Part shown: piece by piece, positions 8,778-16,153 of the stretch
How positions within the stretch are numbered: the first letter of the stretch is position 1
Layout: each line of letters begins with the position of its first letter
Assembly (NCBI RefSeq): GCF_005116465.1
Contig: NZ_SWBM01000002.1
Span: forward strand, 186,001 to 250,000
DNA length: 64,000 nucleotides
Reading direction: 5' to 3'
Source: Robertmurraya kyonggiensis
GTDB lineage: Bacteria; Bacillota; Bacilli; Bacillales; Cytobacillaceae
Program-made: the position numbers and the translations under genes
Notes under the pieces: generated by a model
Told to the model about the DNA's origin: nothing
What the model saw: only the letters and a program-made list of their open reading frames with translations
The model's database searches: none

Positions 8778-9964
8778 GATTGATGTACCTCCGCTTTTTC
8801 TAGTGTTTTACTCCATAATGATAAAATTGCTGCTATTAATACCATCAACGCTCCGATCCATGAAGTATGAATGAGACCAATTGAGTCTGTAATCATACCA
8901 CCTAAGTAGGAGCCAATGGCGATTCCAGCGTTAAAGGCCGCGATATTAATGGCGGATGCTACGTCAACTGCCGACGGTACAAACCGCTCTGCGAGGATGA
9001 CGACATATACTTGTAAGCCAGGGACGTTCATAAATGCCATGAGTCCCATTAAGAAAATTGTGATTAAGCCTGCTAATTTAAATGGAACTGTGAAATATAA
9101 AATGAATAGTACGATAGCTTGTACTAAAAACATATAAAATAATGCTTTAATCGGATTGTGATTGGCTAAACGTCCACCTATCGTATTGCCAATCGCAATT
9201 GCCACTCCGTATACCAGCAAAATAATGGCAACCGTTTCTGCATGAAATCCTGTGATACTCTGAAGCATTGGTGATAAATACGTAAAGACAACAAAGGTAC
9301 CGCCATAGCCTAATGCTGTAATTAAAAAGACAAGTAGAAGGCGACCATTGGTAACCAATTTGATCTGCTCTCTAAAAGTAGTCTGTTTTCCTTTTTGTAA
9401 ATCAGAGGGAACAAGGATACTATTAGAAATAAAGGCCGCAATGCCTACAGCGACAATGACAAGAAAGGCCATTCTCCAACCAAAATGTTGCCCAATAAAG
9501 GTTCCAAAAGGGACTCCTGTGACGGTCGCGATTGTAAGTCCTGTGAACATAATTGAAATCGCACTTGCACGGCGATTTTCTGGAACGAGGTCGGCCGCGA
9601 TAGTAGACCCAATTGACATGAAAACGCCATGGGAAAAAGCAGAAATCACACGCGCTACAAGTAAAATGCTAATTGTTGTTGCGCTCGCTGCAAGGGTGTT
9701 CCCAATAATGAAAACAACCATAATCCAAAGTAATAAGGTTTTTCGAGACATCCTCGAAGTTAGAGATGTCAATATTGGTGCACCGAACGTCACGCCCAAT
9801 GCATATAGGGAAACCGTCAACCCAGCGGTTGTAACGGATATGTGTAAGTCTTCAGCGATAAGAGGCAGTAACCCAACGCTGATAAATTCTGTAGTACCAA
9901 TAGCAAATGCACTTACGGCCAATGCTAGTAATGCCAAGGTACTTCTTTTCTTATCTAAAGACAT
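8774..9964 (-). CDS. ytbD: MFS transporter (YtbD-like, AraJ/DHA1 class)
   Basis: A 396-residue major facilitator with twelve hydrophobic segments and the DHA1 signatures (AIGTTEFISVGLLPLIAEDL at the N-terminus; SRMSRKTLLLW in the loop 2-3 region). This pattern is typical of proton-driven drug or sugar efflux proteins of the AraJ/YdhP type. It is the first gene of a two-gene operon with ytbE and faces the HxlR-type regulator gene across a 150-bp gap with palindromic operator-like sequence. The substrate is unknown. The gene order matches B. subtilis ytbD. Confidence 0.88.
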   Translation of the reverse strand: MSLDKKRSTLALLALAVSAFAIGTTEFISVGLLPLIAEDLHISVTTAGLTVSLYALGVTFGAPILTSLTSRMSRKTLLLWIMVVFIIGNTLAASATTISILLVARVISAFSHGVFMSIGSTIAADLVPENRRASAISIMFTGLTIATVTGVPFGTFIGQHFGWRMAFLVIVAVGIAAFISNSILVPSDLQKGKQTTFREQIKLVTNGRLLLVFLITALGYGGTFVVFTYLSPMLQSITGFHAETVAIILLVYGVAIAIGNTIGGRLANHNPIKALFYMFLVQAIVLFILYFTVPFKLAGLITIFLMGLMAFMNVPGLQVYVVILAERFVPSAVDVASAINIAAFNAGIAIGSYLGGMITDSIGLIHTSWIGALMVLIAAILSLWSKTLEKAEVHQS

Positions 9965-10032
9965 GATCTCCTCCTAAAAATATTTGTATTTGAGCCGGCA
10001 AATGCTATTATGGAACATATGTGTTCGAAAGA

Positions 10033-10046
10033 AAAGTACGTACTTT
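10033..10046. promoter_or_regulatory. Candidate YtcD operator palindrome
   Basis: AAAGTACGTACTTT is a perfect 14-bp palindrome in the middle of the 150-bp divergent region between ytbD and ytcD. Related halves (TAGGTACT, AGGTACTTTTAGG) recur at 10056-10087. HxlR regulators bind such GTAC-centred dyads. This site is the best candidate for autoregulation and control of ytbDE. Confidence 0.6.
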
Positions 10047-10114
10047 AAAGTAATATAGGTACTAAAAAGTGTTATAGGTACTTTTAGGTTCCTATAGAAA
10101 AAGGAGGAAGAACA

Positions 10115-10483
10115 TTGAAAAAGAAATATAATATTTCTGTTGAGGCCACTTTGGAAGTGATCGGTGGAAAGTGGAAATGCGTGATTCTTTGTCATTTGAC
10201 CCATGGGAAGAAACGGACAAGTGAATTAAAACGTCTTATGCCAGATATCACGCAGAAAATGCTGACACAGCAGCTCCGTGAGTTAGAGGCAGATGGGGTA
10301 ATTAATCGCATTACGTATAATCAAATCCCACCAAAAGTGGAATATGAGTTAAGTGAATATGGAAAAAGCTTAGAGACGATTTTGAATGCCTTGTGTACAT
10401 GGGGAGAACACCATATTGAAAAAGTGTACGGGGATAAATTTTCTGTGCTAGAGGAAAGTGTATTAAACGAGCACCTAAAGTAA
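10115..10483 (+). CDS. ytcD: HxlR-family transcriptional regulator (YtcD-like)
   Basis: A 122-residue winged-helix protein of the HxlR/YodB family. The pattern is VEATLEVIGGKWKCVILCHL, a wing region (RTSELKRLMPDITQKMLTQQL) and a C-terminal dimerisation helix. It starts with TTG behind a perfect AAGGAGG. It is divergent from ytbD-ytbE, as in B. subtilis. Some members sense electrophiles through cysteines; cysteines are present here near residues 26, 30 and 92, but sensing is not demonstrated. A bidirectional terminator separates it from msmX. Confidence 0.9.
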   Translation: MKKKYNISVEATLEVIGGKWKCVILCHLTHGKKRTSELKRLMPDITQKMLTQQLRELEADGVINRITYNQIPPKVEYELSEYGKSLETILNALCTWGEHHIEKVYGDKFSVLEESVLNEHLK

Positions 10484-10518
10484 AAAACAGACAAGTCACG
10501 AAGACTTGCCTGTTTTTT
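10484..10518. terminator. Bidirectional terminator between ytcD and msmX
   Basis: CAGACAAGTC and GACTTGCCTG form a stem with loop ACGAA, flanked by AAAAAA on the left and TTTTTT on the right. It therefore ends both the rightward ytcD and the leftward msmX transcripts. Confidence 0.9.
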
Positions 10519-10522
10519 ATTT

Positions 10523-11629
10523 TTAATTCGTTGGACGAACTCTTAATTCAGTTTCTTTATCAAAGAAATGCACTTTGTTCATATCAAGGGCAAGCTCAAG
10601 GTTCTCACCAGCAGCAATATTGCTACGAGAGTCAATACGTGCGATGAAATCTTGACCTTCGATAGAAGAATACACCATTGTTTCTGCTCCCGTTAGCTCA
10701 GATACGTCAACAGTAACTTTCACCACTGAACCTTGAGAAGCATCGATGAATACTTGTTCTTCATGAATGTCTTCCGGTCTTACGCCAAGAACGATTTCTT
10801 TTCCTACGTAACCTTGGTCACGAAGCATTTTCATTTTTGCTCCAGGAATAGCAAGCTTTGTATTACCGATTACAAAGCTTCCTTCTTCAATTTTCCCGTT
10901 GAAGAAGTTCATAGCAGGTGAGCCGATAAAGCCTGCAACAAAAATATTTTCAGGAGATTCGTAAACATCTTTTGGTGCTCCTACTTGTTGAACAATACCA
11001 TCCTTCATAACAACAAGGCGAGTTGCCATTGTCATCGCTTCAGTTTGGTCATGGGTTACATAGATTGTTGTTGTTTCTAAACGACGGTGAAGCTTAACGA
11101 TCTCAGCACGCATCTGTACGCGAAGCTTCGCATCTAGATTGGATAAAGGCTCGTCCATTAAGAATACTTTTGCATCACGGACAATCGCACGCCCTAACGC
11201 AACACGCTGACGCTGTCCACCAGAAAGAGCTTTTGGCTTACGCTTTAAATATTCTTCAAGTCCCAAAATTTTAGCAGCTTCTTTTACGCGCTTATCAATT
11301 TCATCTTTTGAGAATTTACGAAGCTTTAATCCAAATGCCATATTATCATATACAGTCATATGAGGATAAAGAGCATAGTTTTGGAATACCATTGCGATAT
11401 CGCGATCCTTAGGAGGAACATCGTTAACACGTTTTTGGTCAATATAAAGGTCACCTTTAGAGATTTCCTCTAGTCCCGCTATCATTCGTAATGTTGTTGA
11501 TTTACCGCATCCAGAAGGACCAACGAATACAACAAATTCTTTATCTTGGATATCTAGGTTGAAGTCACTTACAGCTGTTACTTTGTTGTCGTAAATTTTA
11601 AATATATGATCTAATTTTAACTCTGCCAT
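10523..11629 (-). CDS. msmX: Multi-sugar ABC transporter ATPase MsmX
   Basis: A 368-residue CUT1-type sugar ABC ATPase. Walker A is GPSGCGKST, the Q-loop is MVFQNYALYPHMTVYDN, the signature is LSGGQRQRVALGRAI, Walker B is VFLMDEPLSNLDAKLR, and a C-terminal TOBE/OB regulatory domain covers about residues 240-368. There are no permease or binding-protein genes beside it, which fits MsmX, the shared ATPase that energises several oligosaccharide importers in Bacillus. A cre-like element lies 22 bp upstream of the start. The PucR-type gene upstream on the same strand is also its neighbour in B. subtilis as I remember it. Confidence 0.92.
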   Translation of the reverse strand: MAELKLDHIFKIYDNKVTAVSDFNLDIQDKEFVVFVGPSGCGKSTTLRMIAGLEEISKGDLYIDQKRVNDVPPKDRDIAMVFQNYALYPHMTVYDNMAFGLKLRKFSKDEIDKRVKEAAKILGLEEYLKRKPKALSGGQRQRVALGRAIVRDAKVFLMDEPLSNLDAKLRVQMRAEIVKLHRRLETTTIYVTHDQTEAMTMATRLVVMKDGIVQQVGAPKDVYESPENIFVAGFIGSPAMNFFNGKIEEGSFVIGNTKLAIPGAKMKMLRDQGYVGKEIVLGVRPEDIHEEQVFIDASQGSVVKVTVDVSELTGAETMVYSSIEGQDFIARIDSRSNIAAGENLELALDMNKVHFFDKETELRVRPTN

Positions 11630-11650
11630 TAGTATTGCCTCCTTTGTGTA

Positions 11651-11664
11651 TGAAAAGGTTTACA
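11651..11664. promoter_or_regulatory. cre-like CcpA site upstream of msmX
   Basis: TGAAAAGGTTTACA matches the cre consensus TGWNANCGNTNWCA at every fixed position except one (G for C at position 7). It lies just upstream of the msmX start. Carbon catabolite control of a shared sugar ATPase is plausible, but single-mismatch matches arise by chance in A/T-rich DNA. Confidence 0.4.
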
Positions 11665-11742
11665 TTCCTAGTTTACAGGGGCTGATAAATTTAAACAATG
11701 GCAGCTTGCACAAGAATGTATGCGCTTTTTTATGCAAGTTGG

Positions 11743-12618
11743 CTATTTTTTGGCAAGTAGGCAGGCGAGATACACAGTAAACGCATTTTGAAAGCTTTTT
11801 AAACTAATCCCTGTTTTGTCAGTAAACTTGTCGAGCCGGTACTGTAACGTATTGCGGTGAACGTACAGCTTTTTTGCAGCAAGGGAAGCATTGAAATTAT
11901 ATTCTAGGAATACCTCGAGTGACTGAAGTAGCTCAGGATCCTCTTGCAGAGTTTTGCTTACATCTTGTTCCAAAAGGGTAAGCGTATCTCCTGGAAGATC
12001 GTTAGCGAGTGTAACAGGAAAAAGCTTTTCAAAAGAATACACTTTTTCTTGTGTTAAAAGGGTTCTTCCTTTTCCAAAGAGTTGGTGCTCAAGCTTGAAA
12101 GCTTCTTTGAGCAATGTTGGTTCTTGTCGGAACTTTCCAATGTAAAATTTCGGTTTAATATAAAAATCATTTTCTAATGTAGTAGAAATGGACTCTAATT
12201 CTTCTTCATGGAAGGAAACATCCGCCTTTTCTTCTATAATGATGGCATTCGAATCATCTAACCAAACAAAAGAGAGGGCGTCATGAAAGAATTCCTGAAT
12301 CGCGTCTTCCACGCCTTGTTCTTTTTGATTGATCAGTAACTGAATGAAACGTACCGGTTTAGAGATAGAGGGTAAGGTACCTTCTTGAAATAAGAAGGAG
12401 TGCCATGCCTTTGCTGAGCCAGTCAGTTGAACTTGATTAGGACGGACCAGTTCAAATAAGGTTGTCAATACGGCTAGTTGTTCCTCGCTAATATCCGACT
12501 TTGGAATGCCAAGAAAGAAATTCTCTTCTTGAAACCAATAAAGCCCCTGTTCAGAAACGAAAAGGGGGTTATCTGTTGAAATAGCAGTTGGAAATAGAGA
12601 CTTCAGATTGTTTAACAT
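11743..12618 (-). CDS. PucR/CdaR-type helix-turn-helix regulator
   Basis: A 291-residue protein whose last ~60 residues match the PucR C-terminal HTH (LEVFLEYNFNASLAAKKLYVHRNTLQYRLDKF, quoted only in part here as NASLAAKKLYVHRNTLQYRL). The N-terminal 220 residues have no motif I recognise and probably sense a ligand. No transmembrane segment is seen. It lies upstream of msmX on the same strand, an arrangement I recall for B. subtilis yxkF-msmX, so it may regulate sugar uptake. The link is inferred from position alone. Confidence 0.8.
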   Translation of the reverse strand: MLNNLKSLFPTAISTDNPLFVSEQGLYWFQEENFFLGIPKSDISEEQLAVLTTLFELVRPNQVQLTGSAKAWHSFLFQEGTLPSISKPVRFIQLLINQKEQGVEDAIQEFFHDALSFVWLDDSNAIIIEEKADVSFHEEELESISTTLENDFYIKPKFYIGKFRQEPTLLKEAFKLEHQLFGKGRTLLTQEKVYSFEKLFPVTLANDLPGDTLTLLEQDVSKTLQEDPELLQSLEVFLEYNFNASLAAKKLYVHRNTLQYRLDKFTDKTGISLKSFQNAFTVYLACLLAKK

Positions 12619-12724
12619 ATGAAAAAATCCTCTTATTGGTTAGTGTGTGTATTAACCATATCAAATGTTCCATAGATAAATCTACTATTCTTGGGTTCAA
12701 ATATTTAATTTTTGGGACAATTAG

Positions 12725-13267
12725 TTAAAGTGGTTTAATTGAGAAAACGGAAATAAAGGCTTCTCCCTTAATATTGTTTTGTGAAATGAGTCCAACCTCG
12801 CTACTTCTACTATCTAAGCTCTCTCCTGGAGTTCGATTATCCCCCATGACAAAATAGGTACCTTCTTGGACGAGAACCTCAGCCATATCATTAGAAACAC
12901 CAACTGTTTGTACCTCTTCTAACGGTTGCCCATTAATGAGGACAATCCCATTTTTAATCTCAACAGTTTCGTTCGGCAATGCAATCACGCGCTTCACAAT
13001 ATCATAACCATCGTTCGTATTTATGATAATGACATCATTTCTTTCAGGCTGAAAAAAGATATTGCTCGTTAAAATGACATCATGATTTTTTAAGGTTGGG
13101 TTCATCGAGTTTCCATCGACGATAATGATTCCTAAAGCAAAGCGGAAGATGAAGAAGAGAACAAATAATATTGCAATAAACTTGACCCAACTTAGGACTT
13201 CAGACCAAGGGTTTTTCGTTGCCTTTGTTTCTTCCTCATGTAGGAAAGTTCCTCCGATTGCACGCAT
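12725..13267 (-). CDS. Type I signal peptidase (P-type)
   Basis: A 180-residue membrane-anchored serine/lysine protease that removes Sec signal peptides outside the membrane. One N-terminal membrane segment spans about residues 29-50. The nucleophile is S54 (DGNSMNPTL), the general base is K92 (YDIVKRVIALP), and box E is GDNRTPGESLDSR. It is of the bacterial P-type; the ER-type SipW architecture is absent. AAAGGA precedes the start. It is the last gene of a run of three secreted-protein genes, 16 bp after the third, so it is probably dedicated to those substrates, as SipW is for TasA/TapA. That role is inference. Confidence 0.93.
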   Translation of the reverse strand: MRAIGGTFLHEEETKATKNPWSEVLSWVKFIAILFVLFFIFRFALGIIIVDGNSMNPTLKNHDVILTSNIFFQPERNDVIIINTNDGYDIVKRVIALPNETVEIKNGIVLINGQPLEEVQTVGVSNDMAEVLVQEGTYFVMGDNRTPGESLDSRSSEVGLISQNNIKGEAFISVFSIKPL

Positions 13268-13283
13268 GTCACATCATCCTTTA

Positions 13284-13808
13284 TCATTTGTTTATTTCAG
13301 TAGATGGGGCTTCTTCTTCAATTGGAGCTCCCGTTTCTGTAGTGTCTTCAATGCTAGCAGATGGTTGCACAGTATTCATCTCATTTTTAGCGGCCGTTAA
13401 AATGGCATCAAATTGGCTTGCGATTTGTTGTTTTTCTTCAGTGTTATCAATATCCATATTGGCAATTAATTGATCGGCGTAATCCTGGATAGCTTGGACC
13501 CGCGCTAATTTTTCAGCTTCGGTAAAAGTGTTTAATTGTTGCTCCGCATCGGCCATTTCTGTTTGTAAGGCTTCTTTTAAACGTTGTAATTGAATTTCTT
13601 TTTCAGAAGATATGGCAGTCTCGATCGATTCAATGGATTTTGTACCTTGGCGATCGAACCAGCTGAGGATTGTTGAATTAATATCCAAATCGGCAAAAGC
13701 AATAGAAAAACTTCCACCTATTCCAAAACATAAAATTAGGCTAGCAAGCAGGAATCGAATTGGACGAGAAGTTTTCTTCTTTTTGAATCTTTCAAATCTA
13801 CTTTCCAT
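13284..13808 (-). CDS. Secreted helical protein 3 of the LytTR-linked operon
   Basis: A 174-residue protein of unknown function. A basic N-region (residues 1-16, FERFKKKK) and a hydrophobic core lead to a likely AFA-D signal peptidase site near residue 39. The mature start is DLDINSTILSWFDRQGTKS, which shares the 'D-I-x3-L-SW(Y/F)' motif with the two proteins encoded upstream. The rest is charged, Gln/Glu-rich and predicted helical (coiled coil likely about 55-140), with a Pro/Glu/Thr-rich tail. It lies between the second secreted protein gene and the signal peptidase gene. I know no named family for it. Confidence 0.8.
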   Translation of the reverse strand: MESRFERFKKKKTSRPIRFLLASLILCFGIGGSFSIAFADLDINSTILSWFDRQGTKSIESIETAISSEKEIQLQRLKEALQTEMADAEQQLNTFTEAEKLARVQAIQDYADQLIANMDIDNTEEKQQIASQFDAILTAAKNEMNTVQPSASIEDTTETGAPIEEEAPSTEINK

Positions 13809-13832
13809 CAGAGTTCCTCCTAATAAAGGAAT

Positions 13833-13858
13833 AGGGTCTCAAATGGTATGAGACCCCT
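13833..13858 (-). terminator. Intercistronic hairpin (possible partial terminator)
   Basis: On the minus strand GGGTCTCA and TGAGACCC form a perfect 8-bp stem, followed by a T-rich but broken tract (TATTCCTTTATT). It stands between the second and third secreted-protein genes. It could reduce transcription of the third gene and the peptidase relative to the first two, or protect the upstream mRNA 3' end. Confidence 0.65.
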
Positions 13859-13884
13859 TGATATTTTTGAAGAGATTAAATTTA

Positions 13885-14664
13885 TTAGTTTTGGAAACCA
13901 GTTGCTACAGCAGAATCCAATTCTGTTTCAGCAGCAGCTTCTAGATCAGCAGCTTTTTGTTGGATTAGTGTTTGTTGAGCTGAAACATACCCAGCAAGTT
14001 TTCCTTCAAGAACGGATTTAACTTCAGCAATTTTCGCATCAACTGCAGCTTTTAATTCACCGACAGTAAGGTTTTTCTGGTTTTCAAGTTCACCAAGTAA
14101 TTCAGTTTTTGCTTTTGCGATTTCCGCATTTAATTCACCGACAGCGTCATTCTTAACATTAGTTAAATGGTCATTAACGTCGTTTACAGCAGCAGTTCCA
14201 GTTGAATTAGTAACACCCTTTAGGTAGTTATCAGCTTGTCTTTCACCTTCTGCTGCAAGTTGATCTAATAGGGTCAGTGCATAACCTTTGATACTGTCAA
14301 ACTGATCATCGATTCCATCAAAGATGATCCCCTTTTTCTCAACTAATGCATCAATGCGTTCATCAGCAGAATTGCTAATAGTAGCTTCAGAATCAGCTTT
14401 TTCTGTATCTCTAGTTCCGTTAATAGCACCTTTTGCACCATTAACCATCTTAGTACCCTCGCTGTAAATGTATCCAGCTTTACTTGCCACATAATCTGTA
14501 AGAGGTTTTTCCATAGATGCTGCAGATGAAGTAAATTTCCCATTGTACCAACTTTGTAATTGAGCTCCGATATCTGTGCTTGCGAAAGCAGCTCCAACTC
14601 CTGAAACTAATCCAACTGTTACGACTCCTGCGACGATTTTACCTTTAACTGTGTTTAATTTCAT
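13885..14664 (-). CDS. Secreted helical protein 2 of the LytTR-linked operon
   Basis: A 259-residue exported protein with a clear Sec signal (VTVGLVSGVGAAFA, cleavage after AFA near residue 28). The mature N-terminus STDIGAQLQSWYNGKFTSS carries the shared SWY motif. The remainder is Ala/Glu/Lys-rich and strongly helical. Residues ~165-250 form a long amphipathic heptad-like stretch (EIAKAKTELLGELE, ELKAAVDAKIAEVKSVLEGK) reminiscent of apolipoprotein or coiled-coil folds. There are no cysteines, no LPXTG anchor and no membrane segment, so it is released or surface-associated. It is the longest of the trio and the candidate major component. Its function is unknown. Confidence 0.82.
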   Translation of the reverse strand: MKLNTVKGKIVAGVVTVGLVSGVGAAFASTDIGAQLQSWYNGKFTSSAASMEKPLTDYVASKAGYIYSEGTKMVNGAKGAINGTRDTEKADSEATISNSADERIDALVEKKGIIFDGIDDQFDSIKGYALTLLDQLAAEGERQADNYLKGVTNSTGTAAVNDVNDHLTNVKNDAVGELNAEIAKAKTELLGELENQKNLTVGELKAAVDAKIAEVKSVLEGKLAGYVSAQQTLIQQKAADLEAAAETELDSAVATGFQN

Positions 14665-14728
14665 TTTTCTTACTTCCTCTCATGTTTTAAATTTTTTTAT
14701 TAGAAATTTACTGAGTAAATCTCATAAC

Positions 14729-15154
14729 CTAGTGACCAAATACCTCTGAAATCATGGATTCAATGTCCTTATCAAGCTCTGAGTCTAGTTGGACCTTTTT
14801 CGTTTCTGTATACTCTTTAAAGTAGGTTTCTGTATCAATGCTTTCTGCTGTTTCAAGTAATTGAGTTTGATAGTTTCTGTGGTAGTTTTCGATACTTTGT
14901 TTCATATCTGCATTTTTTTCTAAGGAGAGTGATGAGAGAGTGGATGCAGCTTGTTCTTTCAATTCCGCTGTTTGCTTGGCTGTGGAAATCACGATGTCTA
15001 AAATATTGTCTGCTATGCTGGAAAAGAGTGCGTTATTGCTATTCGTCTGTTCATTCTTGTACCAGCTTGATAGAAGCTCACTTACATTCGAACTTGCATA
15101 AGCAGTTCCAACCAACAATGAACATGTAAATAGAAAAATTACTAGCTTTTTCAT
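14729..15154 (-). CDS. Secreted helical protein 1 of the LytTR-linked operon
   Basis: A 141-residue exported protein. I start it at the ATG giving MKKLVIFLFTCSLLVG, which has AAAGGACAGG upstream; an in-frame ATG 81 bp further up would bury the signal peptide and overlap the promoter. Cleavage is likely after AYA near residue 20. The mature start SSNVSELLSSWYKNEQTNS has the shared SWY motif, and the rest is Glu/Lys/Gln-rich helix. It is the first gene after the promoter region that follows the LytT-like regulator gene and its terminator. I recognise no named family. Confidence 0.8.
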   Translation of the reverse strand: MKKLVIFLFTCSLLVGTAYASSNVSELLSSWYKNEQTNSNNALFSSIADNILDIVISTAKQTAELKEQAASTLSSLSLEKNADMKQSIENYHRNYQTQLLETAESIDTETYFKEYTETKKVQLDSELDKDIESMISEVFGH

Positions 15155-15185
15155 ATCACCTGTCCTTTCTCTTAAGTCATGATAT

Positions 15186-15288
15186 GTTCGTTGGTTTGTT
15201 CTTTTTAACGAACTTACCTGTACAGTATATGACAATTATCCTAGAAATGAAAAACCTCAAATTCGCTCATATTTTCTAAATAACGAAC
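15186..15288 (-). promoter_or_regulatory. Promoter region with repeated GTTCGTT boxes
   Basis: The 264-bp gap between the LytT-like gene and the first secreted-protein gene contains GTTCGTT/AACGAAC three times: 15186-15192, 15207-15213 (inverted to the first) and 15282-15288. A near match, TTCGTTAA, lies at 15343-15350. A minus-strand -10-like TATACT lies at 15229-15224 with a poor -35. Repeated short boxes with a weak core promoter suit activation by a LytTR response regulator, but the assignment is inference. Confidence 0.5.
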
Positions 15289-15373
15289 AAAAATAGTACT
15301 TTATTACGTATTTTCTTTAAAATTCTTACAATTTCTCAATATTTCGTTAATTATAAAGAACGTTTTGTGCCTA

Positions 15374-15409
15374 TAAAACAAAAGTCACGTATGATTCATC
15401 ACACGTGAC
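15374..15409 (-). terminator. Terminator after the LytT-like regulator gene
   Basis: On the minus strand GTCACGTGTGAT and ATCATACGTGAC form a near-perfect stem with a 2-nt loop, followed by TTTTGTTTTAT. It ends the sensor/regulator transcript, so the secreted-protein operon must have its own promoter. Confidence 0.88.
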
Positions 15410-15418
15410 ATGAAAAAA

Positions 15419-16153
15419 TTATTTGATTTCTAATCGTTGTCTTAATGCTTTCACATAGTTTCTGCTAACAGATAAAAGTTCTTTTCGACCAATCAATTGT
15501 AATTGGTAGGCACCGTTAAACCATGGGGTTAAACGGGTAACATATTCTAAATTAACTAAGAAGCTTTTATGTATTCGAAAGAATCCATAGCTAAGCAACT
15601 TACTTTCTAGGTCTTTCAAAGAGGATTTTGTTTCAAATTCATTCGTTTTAGTAATCAGTTTCGTTAATTTATCATCTTTGATGATGTAGAGGATCTCTTT
15701 AGGTTCTAAATAAAGAATTTCCCCTTCTGCTTCAACGGCTAATTTTCCGGTAAAGCTCTCGATCTCAGATTCTTTTTCGTGATAAAAGATTTTCTCGATG
15801 CGGTCAACCGTTTCTTCTAGCTGTTCATCATCATATGGCTTCAATAAATAATCCACTGCATTCAAGCGGAACGCTTCTGCTGCAAATTGCGGATAGGCTG
15901 TGGCAAACACAATGATAGGTACTTTCTTTAGTCCCATCAAAGCTTTTGCTGCAGTTGTTCCTGAAGTCTTTGGCATTTCGACATCTAAAAAAACAACATC
16001 TGGAGCAAGTTCGATCGTTTTCATGATCGCAGCTTCCCCAGATTCCGCTTCCCCGACAATTTGGAAAAAAGGATAACTGCTCAATAAATGCTTCAATTCT
16101 TCGCGACTATACAATTCATCATCGACAATAAGGGTCTTGATCGTCCGTGTCAT
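15419..16153 (-). CDS. LytTR-family response regulator
   Basis: A 244-residue regulator. The receiver domain covers residues 1-120, with acidic pair D11-D12, phosphoacceptor D57 (VVFLDVEMP) and the KPY motif. A LytTR DNA-binding domain covers about 135-242 (ILYIIKDDKLTKLITK, FFRIHKSFLVNLEYVTRL). It overlaps the sensor gene by 4 bp. LytT/LytR relatives usually activate the adjacent gene set (lrgAB, pyruvate transporters); here the adjacent downstream genes are instead three secreted helical proteins and a signal peptidase. That makes them the likely targets. Confidence 0.92.
   Translation of the reverse strand: MTRTIKTLIVDDELYSREELKHLLSSYPFFQIVGEAESGEAAIMKTIELAPDVVFLDVEMPKTSGTTAAKALMGLKKVPIIVFATAYPQFAAEAFRLNAVDYLLKPYDDEQLEETVDRIEKIFYHEKESEIESFTGKLAVEAEGEILYLEPKEILYIIKDDKLTKLITKTNEFETKSSLKDLESKLLSYGFFRIHKSFLVNLEYVTRLTPWFNGAYQLQLIGRKELLSVSRNYVKALRQRLEIK

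Noticed and set aside
9348-9977. 209-codon frame on the plus strand across ytbD
   Set aside because: It is antisense to a well-supported MFS gene and its composition is that of a reverse-frame shadow.
12725-13267. SipW-type (ER-like) signal peptidase
   Set aside because: The Ser54/Lys92 dyad with KRV and box E GDNRTPGESLDSR are P-type; ER-type enzymes have His in place of the Lys.
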